DNA from: Microcoleus sp. FACHB-1515
GTDB lineage: Bacteria; Cyanobacteriota; Cyanobacteriia; Elainellales; Elainellaceae
Length of the DNA stretch: 55,284 nt
Direction: 5' to 3'
Assembly (NCBI RefSeq): GCF_014696105.1
Contig: NZ_JACJPO010000017.1
Coordinates: 1-55,284 of the forward strand
The translations under genes and the position numbers were made by a program. Under the pieces are notes generated by a model. That model saw nothing but the letters and a program-made list of their open reading frames with translations. It did no database searches and was not told where the DNA came from. Of this stretch, positions 26,608-34,984 are shown in pieces. Each line of letters opens with the position of its first letter. Positions within the stretch are counted from its first letter, which is position 1.

Positions 26608-27256
26608 TACCTGGGTTGCTTCAATTGATCAAGCAGGCCAAAGCAGAGGGAGAATTCTCAAGAACAACGCCCAAGGATATGTGTGGAAAACCTTGCTTGA
26701 CCACAACATTGTTGAGTGCGGTAGTACGCCAATGGTGCGACTCAAATGCTTTGTCACAGAAGGCGTTTTCGATCGCAATCTAGGATCTTTCGTTGAAGAT
26801 AAAGATATGTGGCTGAGAATCGCCTCTCGCTATCGCTTTGATGTTGTAAAAGAGGCATTAGTCTACTATCGTCAACACGCGAATAGTGCCTCTAAAAACT
26901 GGCAAGCAATGGAGCGCAGTTCTCTAATTGTTTTAGAAAAGGCTTTTAACTCGGCTCCAAATCTGACTGCCGCAGAGCTAGAGAAATTGAGAAGTCAAAG
27001 CTATGGTCGTGTCTACTTGCGGTTGGCTTGGAAGCCACTGCAAATTCAAAACCGAGACTATGAGACCGCAAAAGCGCTTCTCGCCCAAGCCTTCTACCAT
27101 TGCCCCCGCCTCCGATTCTCAAAAGAACACCTACGCTTGAGTGCTGCAATTACTTTTGTGCAGTGGTTTGGCTCCGAACGGTACGACAAAGCGTTGGAGC
27201 TGCTATACGCAGTTCGTCGGCGTATCCAGTTCAAGGCACAAACGGTAAAGCAGTAA
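26267..27256 (+). CDS. Glycosyltransferase family 2, tandem copy B
   Basis: A 329-residue GT2 enzyme starting at GTG 26267, with the same GGAGG as copy A. The N-terminal donor-binding third is identical to copy A. From about residue 115 it diverges: the catalytic-side motif is SFVEDKDMWLRIA (about 174-186) and the helical tail keeps the pattern RDYETAKALLAQAF against RDYQAAIRYCKQAL in copy A. The divergent part remains homologous throughout, so both genes look functional. It lies 21 bases after copy A and about 130 bases before the flippase. Confidence 0.92.
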   Translation: MPKVSVVIPAYNAMGYLPETLASALNQTFVDYEVIIVDDGSKDNIQQWAAQLSDPRVKLISQENQGLSGARNTGIAHAQGEYVAFLDADDLWAPTKLEKQVQLLEQDPDVGLVYTWVASIDQAGQSRGRILKNNAQGYVWKTLLDHNIVECGSTPMVRLKCFVTEGVFDRNLGSFVEDKDMWLRIASRYRFDVVKEALVYYRQHANSASKNWQAMERSSLIVLEKAFNSAPNLTAAELEKLRSQSYGRVYLRLAWKPLQIQNRDYETAKALLAQAFYHCPRLRFSKEHLRLSAAITFVQWFGSERYDKALELLYAVRRRIQFKAQTVKQ

Positions 27257-27385
27257 ATGTCGATTTTGCAAATCTATTATCTTTTACTGCTAGCTTGTGG
27301 CAACAAGTTAAGAGTTTGAGGATGATGCGTGGGATTTTGACCTGCTACAGAATGATGCGACAAAACGAAAAGCACCCCAAGTTGA

Positions 27386-28807
27386 ATGAAGATTAACAAA
27401 CAGCACAAACAAAACCTTCTTCAAGGAGGGGTTTATCTCGCAATCAAGCAGATTCTTATCACTGCTTTGTCTCTTGTTAGCGTACTAGTTGTTGCCCGCA
27501 TCTTAGGTCCAAAAGATTACGGAATCGTTTCGGTTGTTTTAGGACTTTACTATTTCTTCAGTTGGCTTGGTAAATTTGGACTACCGACCTATCTGATTCG
27601 CCAGCCGGATTTGCAGGAAAATACCTTTCAGCAAATCTTGGCATTTTTCAACACGACTGGGCTAGCGACCTGCCTTCTCTGCTGGCTGGCTGCTCCTGCT
27701 TTCGGCTGGTGGACTGGACATTCCGAGGTGACTGCCATTATTCGCTGGTTGCCCATACCGCTTTGGCTAGAAGCAGTAGCAAGTGTGTCAATCAGCCGCC
27801 AAGAACGCGATCTGGGATTTGCACAAATTGGCGTGATTGAGACAATATCGCAAATCTCCAACTACATTGTGACCGTTCCACTAGTGTTTATGCAGTGGAG
27901 CTATTGGGCACCGATCGCAGGGCTAGTCACTCAAGCTGCGGTGCTGGCGATCGCTGCCCGTCGGCTTCACCCCATCCCCTTCCAATGGAGATGGAACTGG
28001 TCAGCCGTTCGGCCAGCACTGCGATACGGCTTAGCTTTCGCCAGTGCCGACTGGATCGCTTCTCTTAGAGTTCTCACTGTACCTTTAATCGTGACTCGAT
28101 TTGCTGGACTCGAAGCGGCAGGAATTATTAGTATTGCAATTCGCCTGGTAGAGCAGGTATCGACCCTACGACTCGTTCTACGCAGAATGTCAATTAGCAT
28201 CATGTCTAAGCTAGTTGACGATGCCTACTCTATCAAGAAAGCAATTAGCTACGGTATGGCTTATCAAGCAATCATTGTTGGTTTCACCTGTGCAATTTTT
28301 GCTTGCGCCGCTGGCTGGATTGTTCCATTAGTCTTTGGATCAGAATGGCTGCTTAGCTCTAAGATTTTTCCTTTGATTGCCTTTGCAATGATGGTTAAAT
28401 CAACCTTTGATTTGCATAATTCAGCACTAAATGCAATTGGAAAAAACCTGGAAGTTGCTTGGCGAAACTTTGTGTATATTGTGTTGCTTTGGCTGGGCTG
28501 CATCCTGCTGATTCCATCCTTTGGGCTTTGGGGATATGGGATTGCAGAGATTCTTGCCTTGCCTAGCTATTGGCTGGTTCACCGCGCTTTAACCACTTTA
28601 TATGGATCTATAGATTACAGTCAGGCGCTTTGGTTTACTGCTGCCGCCGTTCCCGCTTTGGTCGCAGGCAATTATCTGCCGATCGCTCTGAGCTTTGGAG
28701 TGTTGGTTGGCAGCTACAGCACTTTGCTATTCATTCCTAGCACCAGAAAAGTAATTCTTGAAATTTGGTCGGTGATTCGATCGCGCGGTGCAAAAGCAGA
28801 AGCTTAA
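27386..28807 (+). CDS. Wzx-like oligosaccharide flippase
   Basis: A 473-residue polytopic protein of the polysaccharide-biosynthesis (MOP/MATE-like) exporter family, which flips lipid-linked sugar repeats across the inner membrane. The N-terminal helices read LLQGGVYLAIKQILITALSL and VARILGPKDYGIVSVVLGLY (about 42-61), the standard family opening. About twelve to fourteen hydrophobic segments follow. It closes the plus-strand cluster and supplies the Wzx step that goes with the Wzy-like gene at 22546. The start ATG has no strong ribosome site. Confidence 0.87.
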   Translation: MKINKQHKQNLLQGGVYLAIKQILITALSLVSVLVVARILGPKDYGIVSVVLGLYYFFSWLGKFGLPTYLIRQPDLQENTFQQILAFFNTTGLATCLLCWLAAPAFGWWTGHSEVTAIIRWLPIPLWLEAVASVSISRQERDLGFAQIGVIETISQISNYIVTVPLVFMQWSYWAPIAGLVTQAAVLAIAARRLHPIPFQWRWNWSAVRPALRYGLAFASADWIASLRVLTVPLIVTRFAGLEAAGIISIAIRLVEQVSTLRLVLRRMSISIMSKLVDDAYSIKKAISYGMAYQAIIVGFTCAIFACAAGWIVPLVFGSEWLLSSKIFPLIAFAMMVKSTFDLHNSALNAIGKNLEVAWRNFVYIVLLWLGCILLIPSFGLWGYGIAEILALPSYWLVHRALTTLYGSIDYSQALWFTAAAVPALVAGNYLPIALSFGVLVGSYSTLLFIPSTRKVILEIWSVIRSRGAKAEA

Positions 28808-28989
28808 CTTTAACCAGTAGTCATCGGTCAGGGTCGTCGAACCTAACACTATAGGGTAATTTGAAGTGCAAGGAGGGTGCGATCGCCTGCTAGAACATGC
28901 GGTTTTCAGATCCAGGCAGCTAGAAGAATCTCACGCCAGTCTCTATCAAGCGAAAGGCGCATTCTTCTTAAATTTGGCTAAGACTGGAA

Positions 28990-29022
28990 AGTAGTTGGTG
29001 TTACCAGGTAATGCCAACCACT
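28990..29022 (+). other. Imperfect hairpin or operator-like palindrome upstream of the diiron protein gene
   Basis: AGTTGG..TTACC-A-GGTAA..CCAAC forms two nested short stems about 32 bases before the next start codon. It could be the end of the flippase transcript or a regulator site for the downstream gene. The inner TTACCAGGTAA is a compact dyad. Confidence 0.3.
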
Positions 29023-29053
29023 TTAATCTGTTTACCGAATTACCGTTTTTCTC

Positions 29054-30133
29054 ATGCAAACGACGATCGCCCCAACTGCCAACGCCTACGCATCAGCCGA
29101 AGAGCAGTTCGTTACGCTTCTAGAACTTGAGAATCTTGATCAGCAGCTACGAGCGCAACCGCATCTTGCCGATGAGTTTGAAGCTGCGATCGAGCAGGCT
29201 CTAACCGCAACTTATTTAACTGAAGGTCAAGGCGACGAAGCGGCGCACCGATTTCTTCAGCGCGTTCTATATCGAATTAATCGCCTGAAGCTGTTTTGGT
29301 ATGACGATTTGCGTCACTACACGAACGAACGATCGCCTTACCTGATGCAGGTGCGCGAACGCATCGAAACGCCTTGGCAGCAGTGGGAACTGGCTCAGAT
29401 GGATGTTGCCGCTTTGAAGGCGATCGCTTCGCCCGAAAAGGTAAAACAAGCGTTGCGCGATCGGGCGGCTGCCGATCTCGATCCGGCCTTGACCGAAGAC
29501 AGCCGCTATATGCGCGAGGAAATGCCGCTGGAGGGCTATCGGCATTTGCTGGCGATCGCGTCTTTTGATGGACTGGTTGAAGCCAGCCGCCTTTCGCGCA
29601 TTTTGGGCGGTGCGGCGAATGAAATTCAATGCACGCTTGTCCGAGTGCTGATGGAAGAGTATGGCGGCGGACGGTTGGCTCGCAAGCACTCAACCTTTTT
29701 CGCGCAGATGATGGAAGAGTTGAATCTGCACACTGAGCCGGAAGCATATTTTGACATCGTTCCCTGGCAGGTTCTAGCCGGAATCAACCACAACTTTTTG
29801 TTGACCGAGTGCAAGCGGCATTTCCTGCGCTACAACGGCGGACTGGCCTATTTTGAAGTGGCTGGCCCTGCTGCCTACCGGAACTATCTAGCGGCAGCAG
29901 AGCGGCTTAACTTGTCGAAGACGGCATCGGGCTATTGGGATTTGCACATTCGCGAAGATGAGCGGCACGGACGCTGGATGATGGATGATGTGACGCTGCC
30001 GCTGGTCGATCGCTATCCGCAAGATGCTTGGGAAATTGTGCTGGGATACGACCAGGAGAAACAACTCGGCGATCGCGCCAGTGCTGCGGTTGTGCGTTCG
30101 ATTCGGGCTGCTACTAGCGGTCAGTCGCTTTAA
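29054..30133 (+). CDS. Iron-containing redox enzyme family protein (haem-oxygenase-like diiron oxidase)
   Basis: A 359-residue helical protein with the pattern of the haem-oxygenase-like diiron oxidase (HDO) family. Candidate metal ligands are Glu in LMEEYGGG and His in ARKHSTFF (about 198-215), and Glu/His in WDLHIREDERHGRWMMDD (about 295-312), matching the E...H and ExxDxxH spacing of the group. Family members oxidise or cleave amino-acid or fatty-acid substrates with O2. The substrate here is unknown and no pathway partner is adjacent. It is flanked by the EPS cluster and a terminator, so it is probably a single-gene unit. The ATG gives MQTTIAPT; no strong ribosome site is seen. Confidence 0.72.
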   Translation: MQTTIAPTANAYASAEEQFVTLLELENLDQQLRAQPHLADEFEAAIEQALTATYLTEGQGDEAAHRFLQRVLYRINRLKLFWYDDLRHYTNERSPYLMQVRERIETPWQQWELAQMDVAALKAIASPEKVKQALRDRAAADLDPALTEDSRYMREEMPLEGYRHLLAIASFDGLVEASRLSRILGGAANEIQCTLVRVLMEEYGGGRLARKHSTFFAQMMEELNLHTEPEAYFDIVPWQVLAGINHNFLLTECKRHFLRYNGGLAYFEVAGPAAYRNYLAAAERLNLSKTASGYWDLHIREDERHGRWMMDDVTLPLVDRYPQDAWEIVLGYDQEKQLGDRASAAVVRSIRAATSGQSL

Positions 30134-30524
30134 CAGGTCATTGAGTCGCTGAAGTGCAGTTGCTCAAAATAGCTGCGATCGATCGCTTCAGTGAACTCAT
30201 CCGTAAAATCTTGTGAAATCCTCTAGCGTTTGTCTGCATGATGCTAGGGGATTTTTTTATAGTTCAGTTAAGGCGTGCATCTTATACACATCCGACCCGT
30301 GTGCTCATTCAAGCGGCATTACCTCAACTAGCGCCATTTTTAAGTGAAATTGGGAAAACTTAAGTCAACAGAGTTCTGAGCAAGAGGAATCGATAAACTG
30401 CTAGCGATCGATCGCCTCGATGCTATGGAACCGATTTAGCATCTGTATTGAGCAACACATCATTTCCTTGGAGTCGATCGCTTGTCGCCGGAATTCAAGG
30501 CGATCGCGTCGTAGCACTTTACTT
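30134..30524. other. Intergenic region, about 390 bases
   Basis: It holds the intrinsic terminator at 30216-30258. The remaining bases should include the promoter of the ABC exporter; no clear promoter pair was found. Confidence 0.45.
30216..30258 (+). terminator. Intrinsic terminator of the diiron protein gene
   Basis: An 11-bp stem (30217-30227 with 30243-30253, one G-U pair) runs directly into a run of seven T residues. This is a textbook intrinsic terminator 83 bases after the stop codon. Confidence 0.85.
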
Positions 30525-32354
30525 ATGACAATTCAAGCTTTGAGACAAACTCGCATCTGGGAAATGTTGACGAACACGCCGCGCCTGATTCGGCTGGTTT
30601 GGTCGGCTTCCCCACGCTGGCTATTGCTGTCGCTGGCGGTGACGCTGCTGGGTTCAGTGATTCCGGTTGTGCAGCTTTATGTAAGCAAGCAGATTGTCGA
30701 TCGCGTCGTTCACAGCATCAATCAGCCAAATCTTGACTGGCAACCGCTTTTAGTCTGGTTGGGACTGGGACTGGGGCTGACGCTGACGCAGGGCGGACTG
30801 AATCAGGCGAATACGTTTGTGTCGCAGGTGTTGAACGATCGCTTTACGCTGCACGCCAACGATGTCATGCTTCAGCAAGCCGTGCGGCTAGATTTGGCGC
30901 ACTATGAACTGCCAGAGTTTTACGATATTCTCACTCGCGCTCAGCAAAGCGGCAGCACTTATCCTGTGAAAGTGCTATCAACGCTCAGTACGTTGGCGGG
31001 TCAAACCATTACATTCAGCGGCCTGATGATTCTGCTGGTGAGCTTTAATCCCGCGATTTTTATGCTGCTGATGCTCACCTCAATTCCGGCGTTTTGGGTG
31101 AGCGTGCGCTTTTCAGGGCGGCGATTTTGGATGCTGCGTAAGCAAACGCAGAGCGGACGATTTGCCGATTATTTGCAAAGAGTTTTGACGAACGAAAACT
31201 TTGTCAAAGAAGTGCGCTTGTTCAACCTGAGCGATCATTTGCTGAGCCAGTGGCGATCGATTCGATCGAGCTTTAACGATGAGTCGAGCAGGCTGGCTGC
31301 ACAGCAAACTTCGATTCGCTTTGGTGCTAGCTTAGCGGCAAATTTGGGTTTCTATGCCGCTTATGCTTGGGCGATCGTGCAGACCGTGCAGGGACACATC
31401 AGTTTGGGTCAACTGACGATGTATTCGGGTGCGTTTCAGCAGTCGCAAAACGTAATTCAAGGCATTTTGCTCAACGTGGCATTGGCGTATGAGTTCAATC
31501 TTTACATTTCGCAGTTTTTTGAATTTTTGAACCTCAAGCCGCAGATCGTCAGTCCGCCGGAGGCGATCGCGTTTCCCATGCCGATCGAGCGCGGACTCGT
31601 TTTGCGCGACGTGACCTTTACCTATCCGGGTGCGAGCAAACCGACGCTGCGAAATCTCAATCTCACTGTGCGGCCAGATGAAAGCATTGCGCTGGTTGGG
31701 GTAAATGGAGCTGGAAAAACCACGCTGTTGAAGCTATTGACGCGCTTTTATGACATTGATTCGGGTGAGATTACGATCGACGGCATTCCCATCGAGCAAT
31801 TTGACCTGATGGAATTGCGGCGGAATGTTGGCGTCATTTTTCAAGATTTTGCCCGCTATCACCTCAGCGTGCAGGACAATATTGGCTTTGGCGATCTGCG
31901 CGAATATCGCAATCAAGCTCGAATTGAAAAGGCGGCGATCGAAGCAGGTGCACATGAGATTATCGCCAAGCTGGATGCAGGATATGAAACGATGTTGGGC
32001 AAGCTGTTTCCGCGTGGAGCAGAACTGTCGGGCGGGCAGTGGCAAAAGATCGGTTTGGCGCGAGCATTCATGACGCCTGCCCAAATTTTGATTTTGGATG
32101 AGCCGACAGCGGCGTTGGATGCGATCGCCGAATACGACTTGTTTCAGCGCTTTCGCCGATTGACACGGGGCAAAATGACGTTTTTGGTCAGTCACCGCTT
32201 TTCGACAGTGCGAATGGCCGATCGAATCGTTGTGCTTGAAAAAGGTCGGATTGTCGAGATGGGTAGCCATGACGAACTGATGGCGCAGGGCGGACTGTAC
32301 GAACGAATGTTTAGCCTGCAAGCTTCAACCTACGGTGAACTGCCCGTGCGCTAG
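30525..32354 (+). CDS. ABC exporter, fused membrane and ATPase domains
   Basis: A 609-residue half-transporter, inner membrane. The start at 30525 (MTIQALRQ) removes 35 residues of basic, non-membrane sequence that the longer frame would add; neither start has a strong ribosome site. Six membrane helices occupy about 35-330, starting with WLLLSLAVTLLGSVIPVV. The ATPase domain has Walker A GVNGAGKTTLL (near 425), signature LSGGQWQKIGLAR (near 535), Walker B ILILDEPTAALD and the switch SHRF. The signature and layout fit lipid, peptide or drug exporters. It functions as a dimer. No substrate gene is nearby. Confidence 0.88.
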   Translation: MTIQALRQTRIWEMLTNTPRLIRLVWSASPRWLLLSLAVTLLGSVIPVVQLYVSKQIVDRVVHSINQPNLDWQPLLVWLGLGLGLTLTQGGLNQANTFVSQVLNDRFTLHANDVMLQQAVRLDLAHYELPEFYDILTRAQQSGSTYPVKVLSTLSTLAGQTITFSGLMILLVSFNPAIFMLLMLTSIPAFWVSVRFSGRRFWMLRKQTQSGRFADYLQRVLTNENFVKEVRLFNLSDHLLSQWRSIRSSFNDESSRLAAQQTSIRFGASLAANLGFYAAYAWAIVQTVQGHISLGQLTMYSGAFQQSQNVIQGILLNVALAYEFNLYISQFFEFLNLKPQIVSPPEAIAFPMPIERGLVLRDVTFTYPGASKPTLRNLNLTVRPDESIALVGVNGAGKTTLLKLLTRFYDIDSGEITIDGIPIEQFDLMELRRNVGVIFQDFARYHLSVQDNIGFGDLREYRNQARIEKAAIEAGAHEIIAKLDAGYETMLGKLFPRGAELSGGQWQKIGLARAFMTPAQILILDEPTAALDAIAEYDLFQRFRRLTRGKMTFLVSHRFSTVRMADRIVVLEKGRIVEMGSHDELMAQGGLYERMFSLQASTYGELPVR

Positions 32355-32473
32355 AAAGCGGGAATGGTCACACAAAAGGAGAGCAGATCTAAAATTCTGC
32401 TCTCCCATTCTCACAACAAAGCAGCGGGGCTACGAATCACCCACTGCCACATTTATCAACTCGCTGCTCAAGC

Positions 32474-32812
32474 TTAGTAGCGACGATCGCTGCGGGCACC
32501 ACCCCAGCCACCGCCACCGCCGCCGTTGCTGAACGAGCGACGATCGCCACCACCGCCACCGCCACGATCTTCGCGGGGTTTAGCTTTGTTGACTTTGAGG
32601 CTGCGTCCCATCCACTCAGCACCATCGAGCGCTTCGATCGCTGCGTTTTCCTCATCGTCAGTGGACATTTCCACAAACCCGAAGCCGCGCATCCGACCTG
32701 TTTCCCGATCGGTCGGAAGCTGCACGCGCTTGACCGTTCCGTATTCGGCAAACACGTTGCTCACGTCTTCTTGCGTAACCTTGAAGGACAAATTACCTAC
32801 GTAAATCGACAC
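32474..32812 (-). CDS. RNA-binding protein with one RRM and Gly-rich tail
   Basis: A 112-residue cytoplasmic RNA-binding protein. The start is set at the GTG at 32812, seven bases after GGAG, giving the family's usual (M)[12 protein letters not shown]2 is IYVGNLSF (3-10) and RNP1 is RGFGFVEM (42-49). The tail after residue 80 is rich in Gly, Arg and Ser. Cyanobacterial Rbp proteins of this class bind U-rich RNA and many are cold-induced. A long upstream region (about 290 bases) without another gene fits the long leaders of such genes, but I cannot show a thermosensor element. Confidence 0.92.
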   Translation of the reverse strand: MSIYVGNLSFKVTQEDVSNVFAEYGTVKRVQLPTDRETGRMRGFGFVEMSTDDEENAAIEALDGAEWMGRSLKVNKAKPREDRGGGGGGDRRSFSNGGGGGGWGGARSDRRY

Positions 32813-33103
32813 GGAAAAACTCCAAATCAAATTGTTGCGAGATTGAGCCGGAGCAATGCCTGTCGAAAAAACAAACCTGTCAGCCGAACTTAATACTCAG
32901 CTTTAACCCTAACACACAAACGATCGAAACTGAAAATATGCAAGCTTGAAGCGTCAAGATTCGTGGACAGAATTGAATTTTCAACACCGATCGATCACAG
33001 GCTCTAAACTAGAGCTAGCAGGTGATTAATCGATCGCCCGTTCCGCTTTTTCCAAGTTGTTAAATTCTATGTAGGCGCGATCGAGGCGTCAAGAAACTTC
33101 ACT

Positions 33104-33403
33104 ATGGCTTCTTCCGATCGCGGTCGTGTGGTTCTCACGCATTCCACGCATATCCCTGGCTTAATTCGCATTCTCGAACGGCTATGTGAACAGCCGGGAA
33201 TTTCAACGATTACGCCTGCGGTGATCGGCAAAGTTCGCGCCCATTGCCCCAGCTTGAAACTAAAAGTTTCTGTACCGATTCGAGGCGGATTCAAGGCAAT
33301 TGCTCGGCATGGAAAAACCGTACAGGAAGTGTTTATTCTCACCAGCCTTGATCAAGTTGAATTGGAAGCGGCGATCGATCGAGCAATGAATCGCAAAGCT
33401 TAA
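33104..33403 (+). CDS. DUF2103-like small protein
   Basis: A 99-residue protein starting MASSDRGRVVLTHSTHIPGL. The HSTHIPGLI segment (13-21), the GISTITPAVIG motif (32-42) and a conserved basic KLKVSVPIRGGFKAIAR core match what I recall of DUF2103, described as predicted metal-binding. Its role is unknown. It is convergent with purQ, and the 98 bases between them contain no clear terminator. The alternative minus-strand frame here looks like a shadow. Confidence 0.65.
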   Translation: MASSDRGRVVLTHSTHIPGLIRILERLCEQPGISTITPAVIGKVRAHCPSLKLKVSVPIRGGFKAIARHGKTVQEVFILTSLDQVELEAAIDRAMNRKA

Positions 33404-33501
33404 ACTTTTATCTGGCGTGAAGATTGTGGCGAGTTGCGATCGATCGCATCAAAACTAAACCGATGAGCTGAAAAATTGCGGTAATTCATGATGCATTTGC
33501 C

Positions 33502-34200
33502 CTAAACGATCGTCAGCATTTGCGTCAGTACGCTTTCAAACAGTTGCAGGCCATCCGTACAGCCCAAAGTTGAATCGGCTGCGCGTTCGGGGTGCGGCAT
33601 CATGCCCAACACGTTGCCCTGCGCGTTGCAAATTCCAGCGATGTTTTGCAGCGAGCCGTTTGGGTTGGCGCTTTCCGTAGTTTCGCCCGACTGGGTGCAG
33701 TAGCGAAACACGATTTGGCGATTGTCTTCAAGCCGCTTGAGCGTGTCCGGATCGGCGTAATAGCAGCCTTCGCCGTGCGCGATCGGCAGCGTAATGACTT
33801 GACCTGTTTGATAGTTTTGCGTCCAGGGAAGATCGGTGCGATCGACTCGGAGCGACACGCGATCGCACACAAAATGCAGGTCGCGGTTTCGCATCAAGGC
33901 TCCAGGCAGCAAGCCGGATTCGGTTAAAACCTGAAAGCCATTGCAGACACCCAACACGAGTTTGCCCTGCTGAGCGTGAGCGATCGTGGCCTGCAATGCT
34001 GGGGAGAAGCGGGCGATCGCGCCGCAGCGCAGATAGTCGCCGTAGCTGAAGCCGCCCGGCAAAATGATTACGTCAAGGTCGTCAAGATCAGAATCTTCGT
34101 GCCAGACCATGCGCGTCGGCTGATTGAGCAGATCGCGCACGACCATTGCGGCATCGCGATCGCAGTTGGAGCCAGGGAAAACAACGACACCAAATTTCAT
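33502..34200 (-). CDS. purQ: Phosphoribosylformylglycinamidine synthase subunit PurQ
   Basis: A 232-residue class I glutamine amidotransferase that supplies ammonia to FGAM synthase (PurL) in step 4 of purine synthesis. The nucleophile elbow [10 protein letters not shown] carries Cys86, and the catalytic His-x-Glu is HPE at about 203-205. [10 protein letters not shown] (49-58) is the usual conserved stretch. The start codon overlaps the purS stop by four bases (ATGA), so the two are translationally coupled. PurL is not in the window. Confidence 0.95.
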   Translation of the reverse strand: MKFGVVVFPGSNCDRDAAMVVRDLLNQPTRMVWHEDSDLDDLDVIILPGGFSYGDYLRCGAIARFSPALQATIAHAQQGKLVLGVCNGFQVLTESGLLPGALMRNRDLHFVCDRVSLRVDRTDLPWTQNYQTGQVITLPIAHGEGCYYADPDTLKRLEDNRQIVFRYCTQSGETTESANPNGSLQNIAGICNAQGNVLGMMPHPERAADSTLGCTDGLQLFESVLTQMLTIV

Positions 34201-34472
34201 GCTGCTCCTACCGTAGCCGGAATTTCTGTGAGGTCAAAGCGATAGTTTTCGATGACGGGATTGGCAAGCAGGCGATCGCACACTTGATCAAGCTGCGATC
34301 GGGCGGCGGCTTCGTCTGCTGCCGTCAGCTTCAGTTCGATATATTTGCCGATGCGAACTTGCTCTACGTTGTCATAACCCATGTGGGCGAGGCCGGACTG
34401 GACGGCGGTTCCTGCCGGATCAAGCACGGAAGGCCGCAGCGTCACGTAGATTTGAGCCTGGTAGGTGTTCAC
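34197..34472 (-). CDS. purS: Phosphoribosylformylglycinamidine synthase subunit PurS
   Basis: A 91-residue subunit that bridges PurQ and small-type PurL in the FGAM synthase complex. The GTG at 34472 gives (M)[20 protein letters not shown], the family N-terminus; the longer upstream frame has no domain match. Core motifs are [20 protein letters not shown] (about 30-49). It is divergent from the Zur-like gene, with a 115-base shared spacer that contains an inverted repeat TGTCC-N4-GGACA at 34512-34525. Confidence 0.93.
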   Translation of the reverse strand: MNTYQAQIYVTLRPSVLDPAGTAVQSGLAHMGYDNVEQVRIGKYIELKLTAADEAAARSQLDQVCDRLLANPVIENYRFDLTEIPATVGAA

Positions 34473-34587
34473 AAGGACGCGATCGAGACATCGCCCCCTA
34501 TTGTAGCTGACTGTCCGACCGGACATCGCGACAATTCCGGTCGATCGAGTTCCGCAGTAAAATTGAAGGAATCCTAAAGAACTCGCC

Positions 34588-34983
34588 ATGAAAGCCGAAC
34601 GTACCCGCAGCCAAGAGCGGGTTCTTAGCCTGCTCAAAGACCTCGATCGCGCCATTTCCGCGCAGGATCTCTACATTGAGTTGCGAAATCGTGAGCAGGG
34701 CATGGGGCTGGCGACGGTTTATCGTGCTTTGGAAGCGCTGAAGCTGGAAGGGGCAGTGCAGGTGCGGACGCTGGCATCGGGCGAGTCGCTTTACAGTTCC
34801 GTCAAGGAAGACCGTCATCACCTCACCTGTGTGCAGTGCGGGCTGTCAATGCCGATCGATGAATGTCCGGTTCACGAATTGGAACATCAGCTTCACCAAT
34901 CCCATCAGTTCAAAATTTACTATCACACGCTGGAGTTTTTTGGCCTCTGTGCCGCCTGCCAGCTTGCCCAAACGAGTGCCTGA
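34588..34983 (+). CDS. zur: Fur-family regulator, probable Zur (FurB type)
   Basis: A 131-residue DNA-binding metalloregulator. The winged helix covers about 5-75, with recognition-helix sequence GLATVYRALEALK (40-52). The structural zinc site is made of CxxC pairs Cys81/Cys84 and Cys121/Cys124. His77/His78 and His96 lie where regulatory metal ligands occur. The short N-terminus and the HHLTCVQCG and CPVHELE motifs fit the Zur branch, which represses zinc uptake genes, better than Fur or PerR; this branch call is from memory of family patterns. No zinc transporter is adjacent. It ends one base before the convergent AAA gene's stop. Confidence 0.8.
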   Translation: MKAERTRSQERVLSLLKDLDRAISAQDLYIELRNREQGMGLATVYRALEALKLEGAVQVRTLASGESLYSSVKEDRHHLTCVQCGLSMPIDECPVHELEHQLHQSHQFKIYYHTLEFFGLCAACQLAQTSA

Positions 34984-34984
34984 C

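Noticed and set aside
27100-27396. 98-residue plus-strand frame overlapping the GT2 end and flippase start
   Set aside because: It is out of frame with the GT2 gene over most of its length and shows no domain or ribosome site.
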